A DNA stretch of 64,000 nt from Hymenobacter sediminis. Its GTDB lineage: Bacteria; Bacteroidota; Bacteroidia; Cytophagales; Hymenobacteraceae. The DNA lies in contig NZ_QKNS01000004.1 in assembly GCF_003231285.1 (NCBI RefSeq), positions 481,118-545,117 on the forward strand, given 5' to 3'. Below, in pieces: positions 17,007-25,617 of this stretch. The position numbers and the translations under genes are program-made. Numbering within the stretch: position 1 is the first letter of the stretch; each line of letters opens with the position of its first letter. The notes beneath the pieces were generated by a model. It ran no database searches, was not told the origin of the DNA, and saw nothing but the letters and a program-made list of their open reading frames with translations.

Positions 17007-17723
17007 CTACAGCTCCGCTAATACTTCAGACAGCACAGATAGGGAGCGGATATCTCCGAGGTGCTCTACGTGCAACTGGTAGTAGCGAATCAGTACGCCC
17101 AGCAATTCGCGGCGCACCCGGCCGTTCGGGATGGTGGCGGCGGCTGGGTCACGCAACAGCGCATCGAAATGCTCTTCGAACTCCTGAAACCGGAGGGCCG
17201 TAGGGCTACCGCCCCCAATGGAGGCTGCAGCAGCAAAAGCTACCTGCGACGTTATTTCCTCCCCAGTTTGAGGTCCGAACCCAAGGTAGTGACTTAAACC
17301 TAGCAGAAAGCTCAACGCAAAGTTCTCGAAGCCTTCTTCCTGCCGGTCAAAAGCCAGAATAGAGTCGTGGAGAAAGGCAAACAGGGGTTCGTTCTTCTCT
17401 TCCTCCTGTAGCACCCGCCCGGTGACTTCCGACAAAAACAGGGCAATGCTGCTCTTGCGCACATCGTAGGGCAAAGAGCGAAACGGCTCGGCGCACCGGT
17501 ACTCCGAGAGACGAGTGAGGCCGCCGCTCCGGGAAGTATAGGCCACCATCTCCAGCAAGGTAAACGGCTGAAACAGCGCAATACGTCCGGGAGGCTTGGC
17601 TTTGCGCACGCCGTTTACTACGTAGCTCTGCAAACCTAGCTGCTCGGTGTACACGCGGGCTATAATGCTGGTTTCGCGGTAGCGCATGTAGTTCAGGACA
17701 ATGCCGCGGGTTTTGATTAGCAT
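17007..17723 (-). CDS. recO: DNA repair protein RecO
   Basis: A 238-residue protein that loads RecA onto single-stranded DNA together with RecR and anneals complementary strands. The N-terminal OB fold starts with MLIKTRGIVLNYMRYRETS and includes the segment LGLQSYVVNGVRKAK. The helical C-terminal domain follows. The zinc-finger cysteines found in many RecO proteins are not visible, which is common in Bacteroidota. I use ATG 17723; the 40 residues upstream are not conserved. The porZ-like gene lies 192 bases upstream on the same strand. Confidence 0.88.
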   Translation of the reverse strand: MLIKTRGIVLNYMRYRETSIIARVYTEQLGLQSYVVNGVRKAKPPGRIALFQPFTLLEMVAYTSRSGGLTRLSEYRCAEPFRSLPYDVRKSSIALFLSEVTGRVLQEEEKNEPLFAFLHDSILAFDRQEEGFENFALSFLLGLSHYLGFGPQTGEEITSQVAFAAAASIGGGSPTALRFQEFEEHFDALLRDPAAATIPNGRVRRELLGVLIRYYQLHVEHLGDIRSLSVLSEVLAEL

Positions 17724-17915
17724 GAAGTACAAGTCTGTTAATGAAGCCGGAAACCAACCGCTTTTAGTCAGAGTGCGTGGTGCCATAAGGTCACTCGCGC
17801 CAGCTTTGCCTGCTATCTGACCGCATACGCTAACAAAGGTCATCCGGTGAATCAGAACAACCGAAAGGCCCTGATTAGCTCCGCAAGACCAAGGTAAAAT
17901 CAGCCTACCACCTTG

Positions 17916-20267
17916 TTAGCGCTCAACCACGGCTACCTTGCTGACGCAGCCGTTCTTGCCATCCGCATCCGACGACAAGACCAAGTAAACGCCTGACTGG
18001 ACCCGCCGGCCGTTGTAGTCGGTGAGGTTCCAGGTAACAGTACCACCGTTGGCGCGGGTCTGGTACACGAGCTTGCCGGTTACGTCCGTGATTTTCACTA
18101 CGCCGTCGTTAGCCAGGCCTGATATGCCTACCTGCCCGTTGAAATCCGTTCGAACAGGGTTAGGAAACACCTTGGCGCAGCTGGCTTTTCCTTCGGTTAC
18201 GGTAGCATTGCCCCGGTAAGCTACTAAACCGGCATCCGTCGCCACAAATACCTCACCGGTTTTGTCGTTCACTTCTACATCTACGATGCGGTTGGAAGGC
18301 AGGGGGCTGTTGGCGGTGGTGAAATGAGCTAAGGCTTCGTCCCCTTCCTCGTTGAATAGCCACAGGCCCCGGTCGGTGCCAAACCACTTCCGGTTGGCAC
18401 CATCCACAGCCAGCGTGCGTACGGCTTCATTGAATAAGGTAGGTAGACCAGCCCCCTCCCCCCGCCGGAGCAGGGGCGCACGGAAGCCTGTTGCTATATC
18501 GGGACTGAAGGCGGAAGTCGGATCGTTGAACACCGCAGGGCCTTGGATAGTCGCTACCCAAATGTCGCCCCGGCGGTCCTTTACAAGATCATACACCTCA
18601 CCGGAGGGCAGTCCATCGTTAAGGCCGAAGTAGCGGTTTGCGTTGGTGCTTGGGTTTATCACATTTATGCCCTGCGTAGTGCCCACAGGTGCCCGTGCTC
18701 GCGATACCCATACATTACCAGCGTCGTCCAGCACCAACCGCTCTAGGTTGTCGCTCCCATCAAAATAAGGAAGAACGCGCCAGTTGGTGGCTACCGGGTC
18801 AAACACATACACGCCTGACTGACCATCCAGCTCATGTCGGTTGATAATCCAGATGTGACCTTCCGCATCGGCGGTTAAATCGGTTACGCGCGTATAGTCG
18901 GGGTTGGGAATCGCGCTTCGTAGCGGATTTGGCTGATTGGTCGTGGGGTTAAACAGGCGAAACTCACCAGGTCCTTTCCACTCCAGCACGCCGTTGCCAT
19001 AGCTGGCAATGTACAAAGTGCCATCGGGGGTGCGGGTACCGCGCACTACGTCCAGCGGGTTCGGGTATTGCCCCGGGTCCGGCAGCGTTCGGCTGTTGAT
19101 ATTGGTCCACTGGCCATCTTTATATTCATAAAAGCCCAGGCGCTGACCACGTTGCAGGTACCGGTCGCCGTAGCCTCCACTAAATACGTCCACGGTGTTG
19201 GTGCGCGCATCGGCCAGAATGCTATAGGCCTGCGCAAGCGCAGGAGCATTGGTAATAAACTGCTCTGCTTGCTGACCATTGGTCGTTTTCAGCAGCCCAT
19301 TGGCGAAATCAGCCAGAAAGTAAGCGCCTTCGCTGGAGCGAAGCGCCACCCGCGGATCCTGGAACTGGGCCGGACGCAGGGTATTCGTAATGGTGCCCGT
19401 AGCAGGGTTCAGTATAGAAACACCTCCCCCTGTAACCACCAGCAACCCCGCCCGGGAAGGTGTCAGCTGTCGAAAGTCTTGCCCATTAAGCGAACTGGCT
19501 ACAGGTTGCCAGCCTGCAGTGGGGGTAGCAAAACGGTACCGATACAGCTGGTCACCGATAATGCCCGCATATACATCCCCGTTCTGGACGGCCAGGGTCC
19601 GATAAGGATTGTTGGGGCGGGCAGGTAGGTCGGTTATCCAGTTGCGGTAGTCGAGGGGGTTGCTGCTGAGTGGCACGCGCATCAGACCGTTGGAGGTAGC
19701 GGCGAACAGCTGGTTGCCGGCCACGGCCGAGGCGTACACTTGCACTACTGTGCCTCCCGGCCCAATGTTAGTGTAGGTATCCCTGATTTCCAGCCGAGCT
19801 AGGTCCAGCACCACAATCCCGAAGCTGCAAGCCAGGTAGGCCATTCTGCCGCTGACATGGATCTGATTGATAGTTTTATTGCCACTGATTTCCTTGCTCA
19901 GAATGTCGTTCAGGTTCAAAATGGCCCCGTCCTTCAGCCGCAGAATATCAAGGTTAGTATTGCGGTAAGCGACAATTACCTGTTGGCTGACCGAGTCGTA
20001 AGCCAGCGTATTCACCCCCACGTCGTGTAGGCCGTCGCGGCGAGAGAGCAGGCGGGTCGTGTTCAGCCCCTTATCAAAATAGAAGAAGGCATCCTCGGCG
20101 GCTACATACACTCGGTCGCCTACCTCTGCCAGCGCCTTGGCCCGGTTGATGGGCAGGTGCAGCTGCCAGTCGCCGTAGCCAACCGTTGATTGGGCCCGTG
20201 CAGCTAGGGCAGACAAGAAAAAGGCCGCGAGAGTAGCCCCCCGGCGCAGGCGTAATGGTAGAGTCAT
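17916..20267 (-). CDS. porZ: PorZ-like T9SS surface protein
   Basis: A 783-residue secreted protein. A signal peptide (LAAFFLSALAARAQ) fixes the start at ATG 20267. Most of the protein is made of beta-propeller repeats of the two-component-regulator type (for example NTLAYDSVSQQVIVAY, VTDLTADAEGHIWIINR, VYDLVKDRRGDIWVATI). The last 85 residues form a T9SS-type beta-sandwich starting KVFPNPVRTDFNGQ and ending VYLVLSSDADGKNG. This is the layout of PorZ, which sits at the surface and delivers anionic LPS to the PorU sortase for cargo attachment. It shares the genome region with porU and porV, though not the operon. Confidence 0.82.
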   Translation of the reverse strand: MTLPLRLRRGATLAAFFLSALAARAQSTVGYGDWQLHLPINRAKALAEVGDRVYVAAEDAFFYFDKGLNTTRLLSRRDGLHDVGVNTLAYDSVSQQVIVAYRNTNLDILRLKDGAILNLNDILSKEISGNKTINQIHVSGRMAYLACSFGIVVLDLARLEIRDTYTNIGPGGTVVQVYASAVAGNQLFAATSNGLMRVPLSSNPLDYRNWITDLPARPNNPYRTLAVQNGDVYAGIIGDQLYRYRFATPTAGWQPVASSLNGQDFRQLTPSRAGLLVVTGGGVSILNPATGTITNTLRPAQFQDPRVALRSSEGAYFLADFANGLLKTTNGQQAEQFITNAPALAQAYSILADARTNTVDVFSGGYGDRYLQRGQRLGFYEYKDGQWTNINSRTLPDPGQYPNPLDVVRGTRTPDGTLYIASYGNGVLEWKGPGEFRLFNPTTNQPNPLRSAIPNPDYTRVTDLTADAEGHIWIINRHELDGQSGVYVFDPVATNWRVLPYFDGSDNLERLVLDDAGNVWVSRARAPVGTTQGINVINPSTNANRYFGLNDGLPSGEVYDLVKDRRGDIWVATIQGPAVFNDPTSAFSPDIATGFRAPLLRRGEGAGLPTLFNEAVRTLAVDGANRKWFGTDRGLWLFNEEGDEALAHFTTANSPLPSNRIVDVEVNDKTGEVFVATDAGLVAYRGNATVTEGKASCAKVFPNPVRTDFNGQVGISGLANDGVVKITDVTGKLVYQTRANGGTVTWNLTDYNGRRVQSGVYLVLSSDADGKNGCVSKVAVVER

Positions 20268-20380
20268 CGGCAGAGATGTAGGCGCGCACGGCACGCAGTG
20301 GCAAGATAACGCACCTAGCCCGGCTTTGGTACGCTTACCTGCTGGGCCGGCATGAAAGCCTACGGCCGTTGCCAGCCACC

Positions 20381-21004
20381 TTAGCCTAGTTCAGCCTGAT
20401 TAGTAGGCTCAGCTACTTTTTCTCGCATTCCCTCCTGGAAACAGTAGCGGCAGCGCGCCTCGTAGGCATCGGTTTCGCCAAGCAGGATCTTGTTTTCGGA
20501 GGCTGCAACGCGGAACGAATAAGACGCAATTTCGCCGCAGCACACGCACACAGCGTGTACTTTAGTTACAAATTCCGCCACCGCCATCAGAGCCGGCATT
20601 GGGCCAAAGGGCTGGCCCATATAGTCCATATCGAGGCCGGCCACAATCACGCGGGTACCCCGGTTAGCCAGCTGCACGCACACGTCCACCAAGGATTCAT
20701 CGAAGAACTGCGCTTCATCAACACCTACCACGTCGCAGCCGGCGGCTAGCAGCAGCATTTCCTGAGCCACGGGTACGGGCGTTGAGCGGATGCTGTTCTG
20801 GTTGTGCGATACCACATCTTCGGCATGGTAGCGCGTATCGAGGGCAGGCTTAAAAATCTCGACTCGCTGGCGGGCAATTTTGGCCCGATTCAGGCGCCGG
20901 ATCAATTCTTCGGTTTTGCCCGAAAACATAGAGCCGCACACGACTTCAATCCAGCCCCGGCGGGCAACATCACGACCAGTACCGACGCGGGGTTCGATAA
21001 ACAC
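20381..21004 (-). CDS. tdk: Thymidine kinase
   Basis: A 207-residue salvage enzyme that phosphorylates thymidine using ATP. The P-loop is GSMFSGKT at 24-31 and the Walker B-like catalytic region is DEAQFF near 96-101. A structural zinc is held by cysteines at about 153/156 (CVCCG) and 185/188 (CRYC). The family N-terminus reads FIEPR...[14 protein letters not shown], so the most sensible start is the GTG at 21004; the in-frame ATG at 21064 would add 20 residues with no match to the family. There is no Shine-Dalgarno site. It is not linked in an operon with ndk or the nucleoside permease. Confidence 0.93.
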   Translation of the reverse strand: MFIEPRVGTGRDVARRGWIEVVCGSMFSGKTEELIRRLNRAKIARQRVEIFKPALDTRYHAEDVVSHNQNSIRSTPVPVAQEMLLLAAGCDVVGVDEAQFFDESLVDVCVQLANRGTRVIVAGLDMDYMGQPFGPMPALMAVAEFVTKVHAVCVCCGEIASYSFRVAASENKILLGETDAYEARCRYCFQEGMREKVAEPTNQAELG

Positions 21005-21247
21005 AGGAGGAGAAAATAAAGAGGTGAGCGAATACGTTCGTGGGCGGACTGGGCGGCAAGCCAATTACCGAAATTACGGGTTTGCTTCCGGATACCCACA
21101 ACTACCGGGCCTACCCCCTGCATGGTGGCAAACCTACCAGCCAGCCGTTGTACTTCGTTATCAGCTCATATTCTGATTGATAAAGAAGCCGTGCTTTTAT
21201 CAGTTTTTCTCACAGCTGGGCGGTAGACTTCCGGGCAGTTAGCAGGC

Positions 21248-21571
21248 CTACCCCTGGTAAGTGACATGAGGCAGCTTGGTGGCGTCCGGCACGCAGCCAA
21301 TTACCTCTCCTTCCAGCAACCGCGCCTGGCAAGTGAGCCGCTCAGTGGGCAGCAGGTGGCCAGCCGCACGGTAGCGCAACTCCGCCTCGGTGGGCGGCGT
21401 TAGCAGCTCAAGCCCTCGGAGTACCTGTAGCCGACAGGTAGTGCACCGGCCACGGGCCCCACAGGCGTGCAGCCAGTCGTGGCCGGCAGCCTGAACGGCT
21501 GCTAGCAGCGTGACTCCGGCGGGCACCGAAATGGCCTCGCCGAGCAGATTTTGCACAAGTAGAGTGGGCAT
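21248..21571 (-). CDS. 2Fe-2S plant-type ferredoxin
   Basis: A 107-residue electron carrier. Cysteines 37, 43, 46 and 81 are spaced C-x5-C-x2-C-x34-C, which is the [2Fe-2S] cluster motif, within ACGARGRCTTCRLQV and RLTCQARL. The fold is that of the beta-grasp ferredoxins. It is divergent from the next gene with 34 bases between their starts, so both promoters must lie in this short gap or overlap. No dedicated reductase or oxygenase is adjacent, so its partner is unknown. Confidence 0.88.
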   Translation of the reverse strand: MPTLLVQNLLGEAISVPAGVTLLAAVQAAGHDWLHACGARGRCTTCRLQVLRGLELLTPPTEAELRYRAAGHLLPTERLTCQARLLEGEVIGCVPDATKLPHVTYQG

Positions 21572-21605
21572 CTTTCCCTAAATTGCCCGTTGAATCAGGC
21601 TTTTC

Positions 21606-22781
21606 ATGAAGACCAAATATAGCCACGCCAAGCGTGAACAATACGGCCGTTTGCTGGCGGCGCTGCTCTGCGACCAACACTTCGGCGCCCGCCCTACGGC
21701 TACCCTCGACGGGCCGGCCGTGCTGCGTTTTACTCCCATCCGGCAGGTGAACCTGTTTGTGGTGCAGCAACTGTTAGGGAAATGGACTGCCGAAATGGCC
21801 AAGCTGCGCAGCCCCTATTTCGATTTTGAGGATGCCGATGTGCGCCAAGCCCTCACGCAGTTCATGAATACCCTCTCGCGGCGGATTAAGCTGAGCCGCC
21901 CCGTATTTGAGCCCCTGCTGGCCCAGGCCATTACCGACACGCTGGCTGGCGCCTTAACGCCCTCAGAAACGTTTACCGGTAAAGTGCTAGGTGAGCAAAC
22001 CACCTACACGCCTGAACAGCTGCGGGAAACCCTGCGCTACCTTGATGTAAATAAGCCTCTGTTTGAGAACTTCCTAGATACCCTGCCGGCCAGCCAGGAG
22101 CAGGAGCGCGACTACCTGACTAGCCGTTTCCGCCTGCACGAAGAGGCCCAAGCGGCCGAGTTGCAGCCTATTGCCGGTATTCTGGAACAGTTCAACGCGT
22201 TGCTCCCCCTTACGGAGAAGGATTTATACGAGGAAGGTGCGCCGATTCAGGCAGCCTCCGCTTCAGACTCTACCCCTCCGCAGCCAGCAAATGCTGCTCC
22301 CACCGACGCGGCATTTGCGGCGGAAGATTCTCCGGCTGCTCCAACGGTTAAAGCTCCAGCTCCTACCCCCCCTCCGGCTCCAAAGACTGCTCCGGAGCCC
22401 CGGCGCCCTTTGGCCGAGGCCTTGCCGGCCGGAACCGTACCGCTATATGAAAAGCTGAAAGCCGAGCAGCCTGCCGCCCCCAGCCTGAGTGAAACCCTGC
22501 GGCAGGAGCGGTCTTCCGCTTCTTTGGCCGAGAAAGCGCCCAAGGTAGAATCGTTGCGAGAGGCTATTTCCATCAACCAGCGCTTCAGCTTTATCAATGA
22601 GCTGTTCAATGGAGAAAACATGGAATACCATGCCGCTATTCAGCACCTCGATGCTCTCCCAGATGCCAGCACGGCCAAGCGCTACGTCACGGAAAACCTA
22701 GCGGCGCAATACAACTGGACCCGTAAAGAGGAGCACATCAACAAGCTACTGAAGCTTATTGAACGGAAGTTTAATTCCTGA
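21606..22781 (+). CDS. Conserved hypothetical protein
   Basis: A 391-residue protein with three visible parts. Residues 1-205 are mainly helical. Residues about 215-300 form a low-complexity Pro/Ala linker. Residues about 315-391 are a compact helical domain with SINQRFSFINELFNGENMEY followed by HLDALPDASTAKRYVTENL. That last motif (NQRF-FI--LF-G) recurs in many Bacteroidota proteins of unknown function. There is no signal peptide or membrane segment, so it is likely cytoplasmic. I do not recognise a function. The neighbouring ferredoxin is divergent and gives no clear hint. Confidence 0.75.
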   Translation: MKTKYSHAKREQYGRLLAALLCDQHFGARPTATLDGPAVLRFTPIRQVNLFVVQQLLGKWTAEMAKLRSPYFDFEDADVRQALTQFMNTLSRRIKLSRPVFEPLLAQAITDTLAGALTPSETFTGKVLGEQTTYTPEQLRETLRYLDVNKPLFENFLDTLPASQEQERDYLTSRFRLHEEAQAAELQPIAGILEQFNALLPLTEKDLYEEGAPIQAASASDSTPPQPANAAPTDAAFAAEDSPAAPTVKAPAPTPPPAPKTAPEPRRPLAEALPAGTVPLYEKLKAEQPAAPSLSETLRQERSSASLAEKAPKVESLREAISINQRFSFINELFNGENMEYHAAIQHLDALPDASTAKRYVTENLAAQYNWTRKEEHINKLLKLIERKFNS

Positions 22782-22823
22782 GCCTGAGAAATACAGCCTC
22801 TATTGCTTTTTGTATGGCTGTTT

Positions 22824-24191
22824 CTACAAGGGCTTCATATGACGCAACTTGATTGTAGCAAGACCTGCTCCAGCTCCAGCCAATAGCAGTGGAAGTACTG
22901 GTACCACGAATCGAGCAGCGCCTAACGGTCCGGTCAGTACAGCTAAGTAAACAACCAGCCCCACAACGACTAGACGATACACTAAGGCATAACGACGGCT
23001 GAAGGTAAATTGTAGCAGTAATGCCAGTCGCAGTAGGTTGCCAGCTGCTACCAGTAGTAATCCGCCTAATAAAGCTAATGGCAATTGGCGCACGGCGCGT
23101 AGCACTGCTGAATATCCTCCTTGATTTACTTGCTGCAAGAAGCCTGTACTTGCTTTCTCCGGTAGACCTAAAAAATATACCACATCGAACCGACCAGGAT
23201 CCAGTAGAAGATTAACCATGCCTTTAGTGTGCTGCGCGATATACGTGCCCAGGTATTGCTGTAGCTTGGCGATGCTCCGCGACCGAAGTAATTGTTGACC
23301 CTGCCGGAAAGTTGGCTGTTGCTGCACAGCAGCCTCAGTAGAATCCACGAAAGCATCGGCCGCTTGTATGCCTTCCGTAGCTTGTAGCACTCCGTGTACA
23401 TTGTAGTGCAGCAAATTAATTTCCGCGATATTGGAAAAATGGAAGTAACCTGTTTGCGCTTCATTACGTGCCATCCACAACAGTGCTACCACCAATGGCA
23501 TAGCACCTAGCAAGGCCAGCAAAGGCCGTCGCTGCTGCCAAGCTAACCATCCACCTATACTTAGCAACACTACGGCAAACGGAAAAAATACGGGCTTGAT
23601 AAGCAGGCACAATACTGCCGACGCCACTGTCCCGGCGAAATAGGAGCTACGACTTGGCTCATTTAGAAATTTTTCCAAAGTCAGCCACAATGCGACCACA
23701 GCCGTCTGCAGAAGCACTTCACTCATAAGCACATTGGCATAGATATATTGAGCTGGCATAGCTGTAGTTAAAAACAGCATGACGCCCCAAAACCAGACTG
23801 GCTTTGCTTCAACCACCTTTTGCTCAAGCCACCGCAACGCCAGCCCTACATTTAGCAGGCTAAGTAGATTTTGAAAAACCAATGTTAGCAGAGGTAGGGC
23901 ACGAGTAGGCGCACCCGTTACCAACAAGAACACAGGGTAGCCAGGGGGGCGGATGCTGTATTCTGGAAAGTGTAAGGGTTTTTCTGTCAGAGGCCGGCAG
24001 TATAATATACCTGAGTTGCCCAAGTTGCGAGCAGCCTCTAGGTAACGGTCTGAATCAGGGAAATTTGGCTGATGGTGGTGGAGCTGCCATCCTAGGGCCA
24101 ACCCGTGCAGCAGCACTAGCCATACCCATATCCACCATGGTGCACGATGCCTTATAGAAATAATTGCGGGAATAGGCTGCGTTATAGACAT
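22824..24191 (-). CDS. GT-C family membrane glycosyltransferase (ArnT/PMT-like)
   Basis: A 455-residue integral membrane protein with about 10-12 helices. Asp46 and Asp48 in PDSDRYLEAARNL lie in the first outer loop, the place of the catalytic acid in GT-C enzymes that use lipid-linked sugars (GT39/GT83 style). A large outer domain follows near 250-340. It probably moves a sugar from a polyprenyl-phosphate carrier to a lipid or protein outside the inner membrane. The start is ATG 24191. It lies 59 bases after rodA on the same strand, so it may be read with the shape genes, although it looks more AT-rich than them. Confidence 0.75.
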   Translation of the reverse strand: MSITQPIPAIISIRHRAPWWIWVWLVLLHGLALGWQLHHHQPNFPDSDRYLEAARNLGNSGILYCRPLTEKPLHFPEYSIRPPGYPVFLLVTGAPTRALPLLTLVFQNLLSLLNVGLALRWLEQKVVEAKPVWFWGVMLFLTTAMPAQYIYANVLMSEVLLQTAVVALWLTLEKFLNEPSRSSYFAGTVASAVLCLLIKPVFFPFAVVLLSIGGWLAWQQRRPLLALLGAMPLVVALLWMARNEAQTGYFHFSNIAEINLLHYNVHGVLQATEGIQAADAFVDSTEAAVQQQPTFRQGQQLLRSRSIAKLQQYLGTYIAQHTKGMVNLLLDPGRFDVVYFLGLPEKASTGFLQQVNQGGYSAVLRAVRQLPLALLGGLLLVAAGNLLRLALLLQFTFSRRYALVYRLVVVGLVVYLAVLTGPLGAARFVVPVLPLLLAGAGAGLATIKLRHMKPL

Positions 24192-24250
24192 AGAACGCAA
24201 GTTGCAATTCCAACGGCGTAAAATAATCTGGTGGCCTGGCGCTTCCCTAT

Positions 24251-25549
24251 TTAATACCGTTCCAGATCTTGCTTGCGGTAGGCATCGATGGCTAGCAGAA
24301 TAAACAGCAGGGTAGTAAACGACCACAGCGAAGAGCCGCCGTAGCTGAAGAATGGTAGCGGAATACCAACTACCGGCGCTAGCCCTATCGTCATGCCAAT
24401 GTTGACGCAGAAGTGGAAGAAGATGATGCTGGCCACGCAGTAGCCATAGGTGCGTCCAAACACCGATTTCTGCCGCTCAGCTACGTACACAATGCGAACC
24501 AGCAAGGCCATGAATAGGACGATGGTGGTAATGGACCCAACCCAACCCCACTCCTCGCCTACGGTGCAGAAAATAAAATCGGTGCTTTGCTCCGGCACGA
24601 AGTCAAACTTGGTTTGGGTGCCTTGCAGAAAACCTTTGCCGGCAAAGCCACCTGAACCAATGGCAATTTTTGACTGCGTTACGTTCCAGCCTACCCCCAA
24701 TGGGTCGGCCGAAGGGTTAATGAGTACCTCAATGCGCTTGCGCTGGTGAGGCTGCAGCACATTGTTGAAGAAGAAATCTACCCCGAATACCATCCCGATA
24801 ACCACCGCCCACACACTCAGGGCCAGCAACAAATGATGCCGTAGTACCCGGGTATTGAAAACAAATACCAACCCTAAAATCACAGTGAAGGCTCCAATCA
24901 GCCATAGCTTAGGCACCAGCAACGCCAGGATAAGAATAGCCCCGGCAGCGGCCAGAATCAGTAAGATGAGGGGTGACATTCCTTCCCGAAAGTACGCCAG
25001 CAGAAAGGCCCCGAATACCAGCGCCTGGCCGGTTTCATTGGCCGCAATAATCAGCAGCGGGGGTAGTAGGGTGAGCCCAGCCAATACCAACTGGTCACGG
25101 AAGTTCTGCTGCCGCAGGTTGATGCCCGCCATGTAACGCGAAGCCGCCAGCGCTGTAATAAACTTGGCAAACTCCGCGGGCTGCAGGCGTACTGGCCCTA
25201 TCTCTAGCCACGAGCGAGAGCCGGCAATGGGCCGGGCAATAAAGGGCGTGACTATCAGGAGCACAATCATTACCCCGTAGAGCACAAAGGCAAACGTATC
25301 GTAAGCCTTGTAATCAACCACAAGCAGGATAACGATGAGGACGATGGCCGTACCGATCCAGAGAATCTGCTTAAACCAGTTAAAGGCCATCAGCTCCTGA
25401 AACCCCATGGAACTGAGCGGGTTAACCGGCGCATCGGGCGAGTAGCTGGCCGCATACACATTAACCCAGCCCAACGCTACCATCAGCAGGTAAATCAAGA
25501 CTGTAGGCCAGTCAATGCTGCGGCTGTAACGAGCGGGTGAAGTAGGCAT
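24251..25549 (-). CDS. rodA: Rod-shape peptidoglycan glycosyltransferase RodA
   Basis: A 432-residue SEDS-family membrane enzyme that polymerises lipid II into glycan strands for the elongasome. It has about 10 helices, and motifs AGSRSWLEIGPVRLQPAEFAKF and PVVGIPLPFFSYGGSSLWS are the family signatures. The loop FDFVPEQSTDFIFCTVGEEWG carries the acidic residues important for catalysis. It lies 68 bases after mrdA and forms the usual RodA-PBP2 pair. Confidence 0.96.
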   Translation of the reverse strand: MPTSPARYSRSIDWPTVLIYLLMVALGWVNVYAASYSPDAPVNPLSSMGFQELMAFNWFKQILWIGTAIVLIVILLVVDYKAYDTFAFVLYGVMIVLLIVTPFIARPIAGSRSWLEIGPVRLQPAEFAKFITALAASRYMAGINLRQQNFRDQLVLAGLTLLPPLLIIAANETGQALVFGAFLLAYFREGMSPLILLILAAAGAILILALLVPKLWLIGAFTVILGLVFVFNTRVLRHHLLLALSVWAVVIGMVFGVDFFFNNVLQPHQRKRIEVLINPSADPLGVGWNVTQSKIAIGSGGFAGKGFLQGTQTKFDFVPEQSTDFIFCTVGEEWGWVGSITTIVLFMALLVRIVYVAERQKSVFGRTYGYCVASIIFFHFCVNIGMTIGLAPVVGIPLPFFSYGGSSLWSFTTLLFILLAIDAYRKQDLERY

Positions 25550-25617
25550 AGCAAAGGCAAAAATCGATTAGCAGGCAGGTTGGCACGCGAGGCGCCCAGA
25601 GGGAGCAGGTACAGGAA

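Noticed and set aside
19068..19628. Open frame of 186 codons opposite the PorZ-like gene
   Set aside because: Antisense to propeller repeats, no domain, no promoter.
22783..22823. Terminator between the conserved unknown gene and the GT-C gene
   Set aside because: The cagcc/ggctg pairing is short with a bulge and no clean T-run; too weak to call.
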